A stretch of DNA of 33,688 nucleotides from Gammaproteobacteria bacterium (GCA_009928645.1 SACH01000030.1:1-33688); one strand, 5' to 3'; shown: positions 6,564 to 16,929, counted from the first letter of the stretch. The notes: generated by a model not told the origin, from the sequence alone. Program-made: numbers and translations.

Positions 6564-9203
6564 ATGGACACTCAACGCATCCAGCAAGCCCTCGATGACC
6601 GTTTTGGCCGGGACGGGCACCGCATCATCTTCTGGAACGACCCGGATCAGGCGTTCAGCGAGACGCTCGACGCCCTGAACCTGGGCGATGTCACCACGCT
6701 GCGCCTCGACCAGCATCCAGCGCTGGCCGTCAAGGCGCGGCTGGAGCTGGAGGACCCCAAAGGACGCTACCTGCTCTATGCCCCCTTCGCGCCGCCCCCG
6801 CCGGAGCAGGACTGGCTGCTCGACATCCGCCTCTACAGCGGCAGCTTCAGCGCCGATCGTGCCTCGATGCTGCTGGCCGATCTCGGGCTGACCCAGCCGT
6901 CCTTGCGCGGCCATCTGGCCGAACGCGCCAGGTTCTTCGCCAGCCGTGACCGGCTGGAGCGTCTGCAACGGTGGATCAGCCCGGATGACGAGGCGCTGGA
7001 CATCGACCGCAAGATCATCGCCGTGCTGGTGAAGGCCGATCAGGCCGAGCCGTTCAGCGTGCTGATCGCCCTGTTCGATGGCATGCTCGCTGTCAGCGGG
7101 GATGCCTTGGCCGATGGCGGCGGCGAGGCCGATCTGGACCGGCCGCCGCCGGTCTGGGCGGAGCTGGAGCGCTTCGGGGTCCAGGAGGCCTTCTGGGCGC
7201 TGATGGCGCGGCACTTCGGCTGGCGCGAGGAGGCGCCGACCCTGAAGAACCTGCTGCTGCGGCTGCTGGTGTCGGACTTCGCCCATGCCTGTCGCGCGGC
7301 GTTGCCGGAGGGACTGGCGCCTCTGGTGCTGCCCCGGCAGGGGCAGGCGAATGCCGTGGTGTGCCTGGCCCAATGGCGCGACAGCAGCGCCCGTGGGGCC
7401 TCCTACGAGCGGCTGTCCGCGGCCGTGGCGGAGGCGATCAGGCTCGATCAGGTGCTGGCCAGGCTGGAGATGGAGGACCTCGCGGAGGTGAAGACCTTCC
7501 TGCGGGTGGAGCAGGTCATCGCCAGCCGGCTGCGCGACCGCGTGCTGGAGACGGAGCGGACCATCAAGCCGCGCGCGATCCGCGACCTGGCCGCGCGCCG
7601 CCAGGACGGCTACTGGGCCACCCCCGCGCTACCCGACCGCCCGGCCGCGCCGCGCCCGGCGCTGCACGCGGTCTACCGGGCCCTGCAAGAGGCCGCTGAG
7701 TTGTTCGACCAGTGCCATGCCCTGGCCGGCACCCTGACGCGGATGGACGCGGCGACGCTCTTTGCCGCCTACACCGAGCGGCTTTACCGCGTCGATCAGG
7801 GCTATCGGCACTTCCGGGAGGCCGCCGACGAGGCCGAGTCCCGCGGCTGGGACATCCTCAAGCAGTTGCGCGAGCGGGTCGAGCAGGTCTATGGCACCGG
7901 CTTCATCGCCGAGCTGGGGCTGGCCTGGAACCAGGTCCTGGCGAACGGGCTGCTGGCGCGCTGGCGGCTCGACGGGATCGGCCATCAGCCGCGATTCTTC
8001 GACACCGAGGTGGCGCCCCTGCTGGCCAAGGGCGGTGACCGGCGGGTCTTCGTCATCATCAGCGACGCCTTCCGCTACGAGGCCGCCCGGGAACTGACCG
8101 AACAGCTCAATGGCCGCTACCGCATCGACGCCCGGCTGTCCGCCCTGCTCGGCGTGCTGCCGTCTTACACCGGGCTCGGCATGGCGGCGCTGCTGCCGCA
8201 TCGCACCCTGGCGTACGACGCCGGCGGCGGGTTGCGCGTCGACGGCCAGCTCTGTGGTTCGCTGGAGCAGCGCGGCAAGGTGCTGGCCGCGGTGGGGGGC
8301 GTGGCGGTGAAGGCCGACGCCTTCATGGCCATGAAGAAGGACGAGGGCCGGGCCTTCGTCAAGCCCCATCGGGTGGTCTACCTCTATCACGACCCGGTGG
8401 ATGCCATCGGCGACAAGCCCGCCACCGAGGCCCGGACCTTCCAGGCCGTGCGCCAGGCCATCGACGAGCTGGCGGATCTGACCCTGAAGATCATCAACAG
8501 CCTGAACGGCAGCCAGGTGCTGATCACGGCCGATCACGGCTTCCTGTTCCAGCACAGCCCGCCGGGAGCGACGGACAAGAACAGCCTGGACGAGAAGCCG
8601 CCCGGCACCCTGATCGCCAAGAAGCGCTATCTGCTTGGCCGCGCCCTGGGCGACCACGACAAGGCCTTCCATGGCTTGACCGCGGTCACCGCCGGTGCCG
8701 GCGGGGACATGGAGTTCTGGGTGCCCAAGGGCGCCAACCGCTTCCATTTCGTCGGCGGGGCGCGCTTCGTCCATGGCGGGGCCATGCCGCAGGAGATCGC
8801 GGTGCCGCTGATCCGCGTGCAGCACCTGCGCGACGAGAAGGCCGTCGTCACCAAAACCCGCCAGGTGCGGGTCAGCGTGCTGGGAACCAATTTCAAGGTC
8901 ACCACCAACCGCCACCGCTTTCAGCTCATCCAGACCGAGCCGGTCGGGGAGCGGGTCAAGTCGACGACGCTCAGGATCGCCCTTTACGATGGCGCCGAGC
9001 CGGTGACCAATGTCGAGACGCTGACCTTCGACAGCACCTCGCCGGACATGAACCAGTGGCAAAAGACGGTCAGCCTGACCTTGCTCGGGCGCCAGTTCGA
9101 CCGCAAGCGGGTCTATCAGTTGCTCCTGCGCGATGCCGAGACCGGCGTGGAGGACGCGCGCTTTGATGTCACCATCGACCTGGCCTTTACCAATGACTTC
9201 TGA
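6564..9203 (+). CDS. pglZ: BREX-1 phosphatase-like protein PglZ
   Basis: 879 residues, normal for type I PglZ. The N-terminus resembles the family start (RIQQALDDRF, then HRIIFWNDPD). The alkaline-phosphatase-like core has VFVIISDAFRYEAA near residue 495 and LITADHGFLF near 655, which supply the metal-ligand Asp and His residues. PglZ is a core BREX protein needed for defence and methylation; nuclease activity has been reported for some members. The last 11 bases overlap brxL, so the two are coupled. The start ATG has only a weak purine-rich stretch before it (GAAGAG). Confidence 0.95.
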   Translation: MDTQRIQQALDDRFGRDGHRIIFWNDPDQAFSETLDALNLGDVTTLRLDQHPALAVKARLELEDPKGRYLLYAPFAPPPPEQDWLLDIRLYSGSFSADRASMLLADLGLTQPSLRGHLAERARFFASRDRLERLQRWISPDDEALDIDRKIIAVLVKADQAEPFSVLIALFDGMLAVSGDALADGGGEADLDRPPPVWAELERFGVQEAFWALMARHFGWREEAPTLKNLLLRLLVSDFAHACRAALPEGLAPLVLPRQGQANAVVCLAQWRDSSARGASYERLSAAVAEAIRLDQVLARLEMEDLAEVKTFLRVEQVIASRLRDRVLETERTIKPRAIRDLAARRQDGYWATPALPDRPAAPRPALHAVYRALQEAAELFDQCHALAGTLTRMDAATLFAAYTERLYRVDQGYRHFREAADEAESRGWDILKQLRERVEQVYGTGFIAELGLAWNQVLANGLLARWRLDGIGHQPRFFDTEVAPLLAKGGDRRVFVIISDAFRYEAARELTEQLNGRYRIDARLSALLGVLPSYTGLGMAALLPHRTLAYDAGGGLRVDGQLCGSLEQRGKVLAAVGGVAVKADAFMAMKKDEGRAFVKPHRVVYLYHDPVDAIGDKPATEARTFQAVRQAIDELADLTLKIINSLNGSQVLITADHGFLFQHSPPGATDKNSLDEKPPGTLIAKKRYLLGRALGDHDKAFHGLTAVTAGAGGDMEFWVPKGANRFHFVGGARFVHGGAMPQEIAVPLIRVQHLRDEKAVVTKTRQVRVSVLGTNFKVTTNRHRFQLIQTEPVGERVKSTTLRIALYDGAEPVTNVETLTFDSTSPDMNQWQKTVSLTLLGRQFDRKRVYQLLLRDAETGVEDARFDVTIDLAFTNDF

Positions 9204-11226
9204 CCCCAGCCTCGACGCCCTGCTGACCCGCCACTTTGCCGGCAAGGTGGTGCGCAAGGACCTGACCAAGCTGATCAAGGAAGGCGCCAATGTGCCGGTG
9301 TACGTGCTGGAATATCTGCTGGGCATGTACTGCGCCTCCGACGACGAGGAGACCATCCGCGACGGCCTGGAGACGGTCAAGACCATCCTGACCGAGAACT
9401 ACGTGCGCCCGGACGAGGCGGAGAAGGTCAAGTCCAAGATCAAGGAGCGCGGCAGCTACAAGGTCATCGACAAGGTGACGGTGCGGCTCAACGAGCGCCG
9501 CGACCTCTACGAGGCCCTGATCTCCAACCTGGGGATCAAGGACGCGGAGATCCCGGGGAGCACCGTCAAGCAGTTCGAAAAGCTGCTGGTGGGCGGCATC
9601 TGGTGCATCGTCACCCTGCATTACTTCTTCGAGGAGGGTGGCAAGGGCTCGCCCTTCACCATCAGCGACCTCAAGCCCATCCAGATGCCGAACATGGATC
9701 TGGAGGCCCTGTTCGAGGGCCGGCGCGGCTTTAGCGAGGGGCAATGGCTGGACGTGCTGTGCCGCTCCACCGGCATGGAGCCGGCCAATCTGGACGAGCG
9801 GGTGAAATGGCACCTGCTGGCGCGCATGGTGCCCTTCGTCGAGAACAACTACAACGCCTGCGAACTGGGACCCCGCGGCACCGGCAAGAGCCATATCTAC
9901 AAGGAGATCAGCCCGAACAGCATCCTGATCTCCGGCGGCCAGACCACGGTGGCCAATCTCTTCTACAACATGGCCCGGCGGACGGTGGGACTGGTCGGCC
10001 TCTGGGATCTGGTGGCCTTCGACGAGGTGGCCGGCATCTCCTTCAAGGACAAGGACGGCGTGCAGATCATGAAGGACTTCATGGCCTCGGGCTCCTTCGC
10101 CCGCGGCAAGGACGCGATCCAGGCCTCGGCCAGCATGGTCTTCGTCGGCAATATCAACCAGCCCGTGGACACCCTGGTGAAGACCAGCCATCTGCTGGCC
10201 CCCTTCCCGGAGACCATGATCGATTCGGCCTTCTTCGATCGCTTCCATGCCTATATCCCGGGCTGGGAAGTGCCCAAGATGCGCCCGGAGTTCTTCACCA
10301 ACCAGTATGGGCTGATCACCGATTATCTCGCCGAGTTCATGCGCGAGATGCGCAAGCGCAACTTCTCCGACGCCATCGACCGCTGGTTCAAGCTCGGGCG
10401 GGATCTGAACCAGCGCGATACCATTGCCGTGCGCCGGACGGTTTCCGGGTTGCTGAAGCTGCTCTATCCTGCCGGGGACTTCGATAAGGAGGCCACGCGC
10501 CGCTGCCTGACCTATGCGCTGGAGACCCGCCGGCGGGTGAAGGAGCAGCTCAAGAAGATCGGCGGCATGGAGTTCTTCGACGTGCACTTCTCCTACATCG
10601 ACCAGGAGACGCGGGAGGAGACCTTCGTCAGCGTGCCCGAACAGGGCGGTGACAAGCTGATTCCCAGCGGGCCCTTAAATCCCGGTGTGCTCCACACCGT
10701 TGCCACCGGCAGCGGTGGGCACCTGGGGCTCTATCGGCTGGAGACCCAGACGACGGCGGGCAGTGGCCGGTTCAACACCTCGGGGCTGGGCACCAACAGC
10801 ACCGCCAAGGAGTCCGTCAAGGTCGCATTCGACTACTTCAAGGCCAACCTGACCCGCGTCAGCGGGCTGGCCAAGGCCGGCGACCATGACTACCACCTGC
10901 ACACGGTGGAACTGCACAACACCGGGGCCACCAAGGCCATGACGCTGCCGAGCTTCGTCGCCCTCTGCTCCGGCGTGCTGGGCAAACCCGCCCAGGCCCA
11001 GCTTGTGGTGCTCGGCGACATGAGCCTGGGCGGCAGCGTGATCCCGGTGGAGAACCTGGCCGGATGCCTCCAGGTGGCCTTCGACTCCGGTGCCAAGCGC
11101 ATCCTGCTGCCAATGGCGAGCGTTGGCGATATCCCCAGTATCCCCGGCGAGCTGTTCGCCAAGTTCCAGACCTCCTTCTATGCCGACCCGGTGGATGCCG
11201 TGTTCAAGGCGCTGGGGGTGGAATAA
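9193..11226 (+). CDS. brxL: BREX protein BrxL, AAA+/Lon-protease-like
   Basis: 677 residues from the ATG at 9193, which lies inside the pglZ end. The AAA+ ATPase part has Walker A GPRGTGKS at 226-233 and a Walker B-like LVAFDEVAG. The C-terminal 170 residues resemble the Lon protease domain (GSGGHLGLYRLETQ, and SLGGSVIPVENLAGCLQVA followed by SGAKRILLP). BrxL is a DNA-binding helicase/translocase-like component that is often dispensable for methylation but needed for defence. It is the last BREX gene; 223 bases without a gene on the BREX strand follow it. A longer open frame from 9133 overlaps pglZ further and would add residues unlike the family. Confidence 0.95.
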   Translation: MTSDPSLDALLTRHFAGKVVRKDLTKLIKEGANVPVYVLEYLLGMYCASDDEETIRDGLETVKTILTENYVRPDEAEKVKSKIKERGSYKVIDKVTVRLNERRDLYEALISNLGIKDAEIPGSTVKQFEKLLVGGIWCIVTLHYFFEEGGKGSPFTISDLKPIQMPNMDLEALFEGRRGFSEGQWLDVLCRSTGMEPANLDERVKWHLLARMVPFVENNYNACELGPRGTGKSHIYKEISPNSILISGGQTTVANLFYNMARRTVGLVGLWDLVAFDEVAGISFKDKDGVQIMKDFMASGSFARGKDAIQASASMVFVGNINQPVDTLVKTSHLLAPFPETMIDSAFFDRFHAYIPGWEVPKMRPEFFTNQYGLITDYLAEFMREMRKRNFSDAIDRWFKLGRDLNQRDTIAVRRTVSGLLKLLYPAGDFDKEATRRCLTYALETRRRVKEQLKKIGGMEFFDVHFSYIDQETREETFVSVPEQGGDKLIPSGPLNPGVLHTVATGSGGHLGLYRLETQTTAGSGRFNTSGLGTNSTAKESVKVAFDYFKANLTRVSGLAKAGDHDYHLHTVELHNTGATKAMTLPSFVALCSGVLGKPAQAQLVVLGDMSLGGSVIPVENLAGCLQVAFDSGAKRILLPMASVGDIPSIPGELFAKFQTSFYADPVDAVFKALGVE

Positions 11227-11342
11227 GCCTTCACTCCCCCACTGCTGCCCTGGATGGCATTGGTGGCGGCAACCGCGGATTGCCAAAATTGCAAGTGCCT
11301 AGCAAGAATAAAGAAAACAGCAAGACACCGCGCCTGGGGCCG

Positions 11343-11371
11343 TTGACCCCCTGGCATTGAAAGCCTAATTT
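11343..11371 (+). promoter_or_regulatory. Possible sigma70-type promoter for the small secreted protein
   Basis: TTGACC at 11343-11348 and TAATTT at 11366-11371 are separated by 17 bases and lie about 80 bases before the ATG at 11450. The -35 matches consensus at five of six positions; the -10 is weak. The 223-base gap after brxL otherwise holds nothing recognisable. Confidence 0.35.
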
Positions 11372-11449
11372 CTGACTCAGCCATCGCACTGGTCACGCCC
11401 CAAGGGCGTCCGTGCCGAGATGGCTTCATCCATTCAGAAGGAGGCAGAG

Positions 11450-11782
11450 ATGCAGAGCAAATTCAAAGCGGTCCTGGTGGCTTTCGGGCTGACGATCTCC
11501 AGTACCAGCATGGCAACCTTGATTGATCCGGTGGCGTCCCTTGACCAGGCACCATCCACCGCAGGCACGAGTCCGGCTACCCTCCTCGCCCATTGGGATG
11601 GCGACCGATGGGATCGCCACAGGCACTATGAGCCCTGGTGGAATCGGGACCACCATCGCCATTCGCATGATCGAGACTGGCGCCGCTGGGATCATCACCC
11701 TGTATCACCCCCGCGCCAAAAACCGCCACGTGTTCACTGGCAGGATGGTCCGGGGCGTGACAAACCCAGCTACCGCTGGTAA
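11450..11782 (+). CDS. Small exported protein rich in His, Trp, Arg and Asp, unknown function
   Basis: 110 residues from the ATG at 11450, which has a strong AAGGAGG site seven bases upstream; an in-frame ATG at 11420 lacks one. Residues 1-22 are a clear signal peptide (basic start, hydrophobic core VLVAFGL, end SSTSMA). The mature part has a short Ala/Thr/Pro linker and then, from about residue 48, a segment dominated by His, Trp, Arg and Asp (for example RDHHRHSHDRDWRRWDHH). Such composition can bind metals or be disordered, but no family is recognised. It stands alone between the BREX operon and the convergent - strand genes. Confidence 0.7.
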   Translation: MQSKFKAVLVAFGLTISSTSMATLIDPVASLDQAPSTAGTSPATLLAHWDGDRWDRHRHYEPWWNRDHHRHSHDRDWRRWDHHPVSPPRQKPPRVHWQDGPGRDKPSYRW

Positions 11783-11825
11783 GGGCCTGACTTGCGCAGG
11801 CAAATGCCACGCTGACACACCCTTT

Positions 11826-11862
11826 GGCCCGTCTCACCACGCCCTCGGTGGCGAGGCGGGCC
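11826..11862. terminator. Long hairpin between convergent genes
   Basis: Arms of 15 bases (GGCCCGTCTCACCAC and GTGGCGAGGCGGGCC) around a 7-base loop pair with one G-T wobble and one mismatch. It lies 43 bases past the small secreted gene and 84 bases past the - strand gene ending at 11947. There is no T-run on either side, so intrinsic termination is uncertain, but the position suits a two-way transcript end. Confidence 0.5.
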
Positions 11863-11946
11863 TACGACAGCCCAGGCAGCAGGGGGTGTCAACGCCTACC
11901 GCTCAGTTCAGGCGGAACCCCTCACGATGGCAGCGGCGTTGCCCGC

Positions 11947-12564
11947 TCATTTCACGGCGAAGGCCTTCTCCACCGCGGCGATATCGAGCGCCTTGAGGTA
12001 GGCCTCAGCGTCCGCCTTGGTGATGCCCGTGCCCTCGATCTGAATCAGCAGGTTACCCTCGCCCATCAGACTGATCTCCACCTGCTTGGCGGCCGGGTCC
12101 TCCTTGAGAATGCCGCGCCGTCCGGCATGGGTGTAGATCCGGGTGTTGGGCTCGCTCTGTAACAGCATCGGGTTGGAGAACATCATCGTCATCATGGGCA
12201 TGAAGGGGGAATTGGCGGTGAACCTGATCTCCAGGCGGGCGTCATCCGGCCGATGATATTTCCGCGACAGTTGGGTACCGACGATCATCGTCGCCACGCC
12301 GCCGGAGACGACCTCGGGCTCCTCCGCCGTCCAGCCGGCGAGGGCTTCCGGCAGCAGTTTCACCAAGGAAGCATTGACGCGCTCCTGAATGGCGGCGATG
12401 ACGAATTGCAGACCTTGAATACTGGCCTGGAACTCGCCGCGTTCATAGGCGCCGCGGGCGGTGTCGATTTGGTCGGTGATGTCGTCAGCGCGAAGGGCGC
12501 TGACCTGACTCAGGGACAAGGCCAGGGTGGTGAGCAGGGGAACCAGATGTTTTTGGGGCTTCAT
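11947..12564 (-). CDS. Periplasmic protein of unknown function, last gene of the gnd-zwf group
   Basis: 205 residues from the ATG at 12564, beginning with a good signal peptide (MKPQKHLVPLL core, cleavage after ALRA) and a mature start DDITDQI. The mature protein has an N-terminal helical part (ARGAYERGEFQASIQGLQFVI), then LLPEALAGWTAEEP and a beta-rich domain. I do not recognise a named family. An alternative in-frame ATG at 12600 overlaps the zwf stop (TGATG) and has GAGG upstream, which would give translational coupling but an unusually long signal-peptide start. Either way it is co-directional with and adjacent to zwf. A link with NADPH supply is not supported by anything in the protein. 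Confidence 0.72.
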   Translation of the reverse strand: MKPQKHLVPLLTTLALSLSQVSALRADDITDQIDTARGAYERGEFQASIQGLQFVIAAIQERVNASLVKLLPEALAGWTAEEPEVVSGGVATMIVGTQLSRKYHRPDDARLEIRFTANSPFMPMMTMMFSNPMLLQSEPNTRIYTHAGRRGILKEDPAAKQVEISLMGEGNLLIQIEGTGITKADAEAYLKALDIAAVEKAFAVK

Positions 12565-12599
12565 GGGCTTCAGGCTCGTGCAGTAAGGGGAATCGGACA

Positions 12600-14084
<1,485 letters not shown>

Positions 14085-14246
14085 GGGTGAGCCACTCCGC
14101 TTGTTCACCGGTCACGCAGGTCCGGCAAGGATCGATATCGCCGCGGTTGAAAAGGCCTTCAGCGGGAAAGGACGCGGGCCGGCCAACCGGTAGCAGGATG
14201 CGGTTATCGCACCCCTTGGCCGTGGTCCATGGCAGCCGCCGGGTCT

Positions 14247-15893
14247 TCATGCCTCGACGGGCCGCTCCCTTTGGTCGCCACTCCAGTCGGTGTGAAAACG
14301 CTGGCCGGCGGGGGCATCAACGCGGCCGTAGCTATGGGCGCCAAAGTAATCGCGCTGGGCCTGGAGCAGGTTGGCAGGCAGGCGGGCGCGCCGATAGCCA
14401 TCGAAGAACGCCAGCGCGGCGGAGCAGGCCGGCAGGGGGATGCCTTGCTGGATGCCTAGGGCGACCGCCCGGCGCCAGCCTGGCTCGGCCTGACGGATGG
14501 CGGCGGCGAAGAAGTCATCGCGGAGCAGGTTCTCTAGGTCCGGGTTACGGTCGAAGGCGCGCTTGATGTCCCCCAGGAAGCGGCTGCGGATAATGCAGCC
14601 ACCGCGCCACAACAGGGCGATGTCGCCGTAGGCCAGGTTCCAGCCGAAGCGCTGGCTGGCGGCGCGCAGCAGCATAAAGCCCTGGGCGTAGGAGACCAGC
14701 TTGGCGGCGTAGAGGGCGTCGTGGACATCCTCAATCCAGGTGCTATCCGGGAGAGTCGAGGGTGTGCCGGTGACCGCCTCGCCGGCGGACTCTAGCCCGG
14801 AGAGGGTCTCCTGGTCTGGGGTCATGCCCCCTGAGGGCATGACGGCTGCCGGGGTCATTTTGGCTACCGGGATCGTTCCGGACGTCGGGGTCGTGACCGC
14901 CGCCGGGATCGTTCCGGCCGCTGAAGCCGATCCGGCCGCAAGGATCGTTTCGGCCGGGGCCGCGGTCCCGGTAGGGCTGGTGGGGAAGACCGCCGCCGCC
15001 CGCTCGCGCTCCTCCTTGAGGGCGGAGAGGTAGCGGGCGTTGACGGCCTCACCGATCAGGGTCAGGGGCACGCCCAGCTCCAGGGCGTCCACCGCCGTCC
15101 ACTGGCCGGTGCCCTTCTGGCCGGCGCTGTCGCGGATGCGCTCGACCCGGGGGGTGCCATCCGCATCGCGCACGGCGAGGATGGCGGCAGTGATCTCGAT
15201 CAGGTAGGACTCCAGCACCCCCTGGTTCCAGCGGGCAAAGGTGGCAGCGAGCTGGCCGGCATCCAGGCCCAGGCCCTGACTGAGCAGGTCATAGGCCTCG
15301 GCGATGAGCTGCATGTCGCCGTACTCGATGCCGTTGTGAACCATCTTGACGTAGTGGCCGGCGCCACCCTCCCCCACCCACTGGCAGCAAGGCTGGCCCT
15401 CGGCCTGGGCGGCGATGGGCTGGAAGATGCCGCGGATCAGGGGCCAGGCCGCCGAATCGCCGCCGGGCATGAGGGAGGGCCCATGGCGGGCCCCTTCCTC
15501 ACCCCCGGAGACACCCAGGCCGACGAAGCGCAGGCCGGCATCCTGGAGTCGCACCTGGCGCCGGGCGCTGTCGGGGTAGTGGGAGTTGCCGCCGTCGATG
15601 ATGACATCACCAGGGGACAGGAGCGGCAGGAGTTGATCGATGACCGCATCCACCCCGGCCCCGGCCTTGACCATCAGCAGCACCACCCGGGGGTGACGCA
15701 GGGCCGCGACCAGCTCCGCCAGGGTCGGACAGCCGCGGATGTCCCGACCCGCCGCCTCGTCAGCCAGGAAGTCCCGCGTCCGCTCCCAGGTGCGGTTGTA
15801 GACCGCCACCGGGTTGCCATGATCGTTGAGATTGAGTACCAGATTGCGGCCCATGACCGCCAGTCCGATGACGCCGATGTGCGCCTTACTCAT
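14247..15893 (-). CDS. gnd: 6-phosphogluconate dehydrogenase with a large low-complexity insertion
   Basis: 548 residues from the ATG at 15893, which has GGAGG five bases upstream. It decarboxylates 6-phosphogluconate to ribulose 5-phosphate with NADP reduction. The Rossmann motif GVIGLAVMGRNL is at 7-18, NGIEYGDMQLIAEAY at 188-202, and the catalytic pair is K183 and E190. The C-terminus keeps the family ending (LPANLLQAQRDYFGAHSYGRVD). The usual length is about 470-485. The excess is an Ala/Thr/Pro/Gly-rich stretch at 304-385, replacing a loop of roughly 13 residues between the conserved ALKEERERAAAVF and WIEDVHDALYAAKLVSYAQGF segments. The frame stays open and both flanks are intact, so the enzyme is probably active. 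Confidence 0.96.
   Translation of the reverse strand: MSKAHIGVIGLAVMGRNLVLNLNDHGNPVAVYNRTWERTRDFLADEAAGRDIRGCPTLAELVAALRHPRVVLLMVKAGAGVDAVIDQLLPLLSPGDVIIDGGNSHYPDSARRQVRLQDAGLRFVGLGVSGGEEGARHGPSLMPGGDSAAWPLIRGIFQPIAAQAEGQPCCQWVGEGGAGHYVKMVHNGIEYGDMQLIAEAYDLLSQGLGLDAGQLAATFARWNQGVLESYLIEITAAILAVRDADGTPRVERIRDSAGQKGTGQWTAVDALELGVPLTLIGEAVNARYLSALKEERERAAAVFPTSPTGTAAPAETILAAGSASAAGTIPAAVTTPTSGTIPVAKMTPAAVMPSGGMTPDQETLSGLESAGEAVTGTPSTLPDSTWIEDVHDALYAAKLVSYAQGFMLLRAASQRFGWNLAYGDIALLWRGGCIIRSRFLGDIKRAFDRNPDLENLLRDDFFAAAIRQAEPGWRRAVALGIQQGIPLPACSAALAFFDGYRRARLPANLLQAQRDYFGAHSYGRVDAPAGQRFHTDWSGDQRERPVEA
14739..14984 (-). repeat. In-frame repeat-bearing insertion in gnd (36-bp units and a palindrome)
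   Basis: This segment encodes the extra 82-residue loop of Gnd. CCGGGATCGTTCCGG (+ strand) occurs at 14867 and again at 14903, and a diverged copy of its GATCGTT core at 14943, each exactly 36 bases apart, giving 12-residue units such as SGTIPVAKMTPA. A perfect 9-bp inverted repeat (GTCATGCCC, five-base loop, GGGCATGAC) lies at 14821-14843. Confidence 0.8.
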
Positions 15894-16279
15894 GAACACC
15901 TCCGCAAAACGCCGCCGCGGGAATCCCGCCAGGCCAATGGGGAGCGCAGCGACCCGCCGTTCAGCCCCCGGTGCAAACCTGACACACCGGTGCTACCGAC
16001 TGCTCGGGAAGGGCAAGGGCTGTGCGCCAGGTCGTCTGTCAGGCGCTAAGCATATACCAGACGCACCCTGGCTTTCGGTGCAGGGGATATGGGTCAGAGG
16101 AATTAATGCGGAGGTTGCGACGGCCGGGAGACAACCTTCAACCCTAAGGGATGCATGGGCGATGAGCCCCGTCAGACAACACCCCAACCGGCAAGGCTGG
16201 AATGACGGGGTGATGTCTATCGCCCGAGCCAGCAGTCAGGGTTGCGGGGCGGGCCTCTCTTGCGGCGGCTTCGAGGCTC
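15894..16279. other. Gap between idi and gnd with two inverted repeats
   Basis: 386 bases with no convincing gene on either strand. A perfect 8-bp inverted repeat (CCCCGTCA at 16167-16174, TGACGGGG at 16203-16210) lies about 70 bases past the idi stop and could end or stabilise the long photosynthesis transcript, though no T-run follows. A second repeat (AGGTTG at 16112-16117, CAACCT at 16132-16137) lies closer to gnd. A gnd promoter is expected here but no clear -35/-10 pair is seen. Confidence 0.4.
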
Positions 16280-16927
16280 TCAGCCGGCCCGGTCCTGGAC
16301 GAAGAGTCGACGAAAGAGCAAGGCAAACCAGGGGGTGAAGGCCTGAGGCCGGCGCCACAGGAGACGCTCGACCCGCGCCAGGGGCACCCAGCGCCAGGCA
16401 CTGATCTCCTCTGGGTTGGGGAGCGGGGTGCCGGGATAGCGGCCGCGGAAGACGTGAAGGAATTCGTGCTCCGTGAGCCCCGAGGCCGGGTCCCGGGCCT
16501 TGTAGGTCAGTTGAGCGAACTCCTCCAGGGCGGTCGTGAAACCGAATTCTTCCTCCAGCCGACGCTGGGCGGCACTCAGGGAAGTCTCGCCGGGGCGAGG
16601 GTGACCACAGCAGGTGTTCGACCAGAGGCGGGCGAAGTGATACTTGCCATCGGCGCGCCGCTGGAGCAGTAACCGGTCCTGATCATCGAAGACAAAAATG
16701 GAAAAGGCCCGATGCAGTAAGCCCTGCTGATGGACGGCCAGTTTGCCACCCGTGCCGCAGGGCTGATCCTGAGGGTCGACCAGGATGAGTTGCTCTTCCA
16801 TAAGATATTGCTCATCCGCCGGGAGTTGCCCTTCCGGAATAAATTGCCCCTCTAGCTGGCGTTGCCGTTCCGGCAGGGGCTCCTCTTCCACCAGATGCTC
16901 CTTTTTCGGCTGGGGCCCCTCTTCCAT
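16280..16927 (-). CDS. idi: Isopentenyl-diphosphate delta-isomerase type I with a repeat-bearing N-terminal extension
   Basis: 215 residues from the ATG at 16927 (GGAGGG upstream). It interconverts isopentenyl and dimethylallyl diphosphate. The Nudix-like isomerase core starts near residue 43 and has HRAFSIFVF (72-80), the catalytic cysteine in NTCCGHP (104-110), RRLEEEFGF (122-130) and the catalytic acids E153/E155 in TEHEF. The first 42 residues are an acidic, proline-containing extension of degenerate 12-residue units (LMEEGPQPKKEH, then LVEEEPLPERQR) not typical of the family. A TTG at 16963, overlapping the RLP stop as TTGA and preceded by GGAGG, is an equally good start and would add 12 residues. 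It is the last gene of the puf-linked group and would supply prenyl precursors for carotenoids and the bacteriochlorophyll tail. Confidence 0.93.
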   Translation of the reverse strand: MEEGPQPKKEHLVEEEPLPERQRQLEGQFIPEGQLPADEQYLMEEQLILVDPQDQPCGTGGKLAVHQQGLLHRAFSIFVFDDQDRLLLQRRADGKYHFARLWSNTCCGHPRPGETSLSAAQRRLEEEFGFTTALEEFAQLTYKARDPASGLTEHEFLHVFRGRYPGTPLPNPEEISAWRWVPLARVERLLWRRPQAFTPWFALLFRRLFVQDRAG

Positions 16928-16929
16928 CA
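16876..16929 (-). repeat. Two 36-bp-spaced repeat units in the 5' end of idi
   Basis: GGGGCTCCTCTTCCACCA at 16876-16893 and GGGGCCCCTCTTCCATCA at 16912-16929 (+ strand) agree at 16 of 18 bases and are exactly 36 bases apart. On the - strand they encode the repeated L-(M/V)-E-E-x-P start of two 12-residue units. Confidence 0.65.

Noticed and set aside
7629-9386. Long open frame (585 codons) on the - strand across pglZ and the start of brxL
   Set aside because: It is antisense to two well-recognised genes, has a composition typical of GC-rich shadow frames, and shows no family motif.
9187-10587. 466-codon - strand frame across brxL
   Set aside because: Antisense shadow of brxL, rich in Gln/His/Leu/Gly as expected from reversed GC-biased codons.
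1-11226. DISARM or Pgl/type II BREX instead of type I BREX
   Set aside because: The presence of brxL with a Lon-like domain and brxC-pglX-pglZ order fits type I; no drm genes or PglW kinase are visible.
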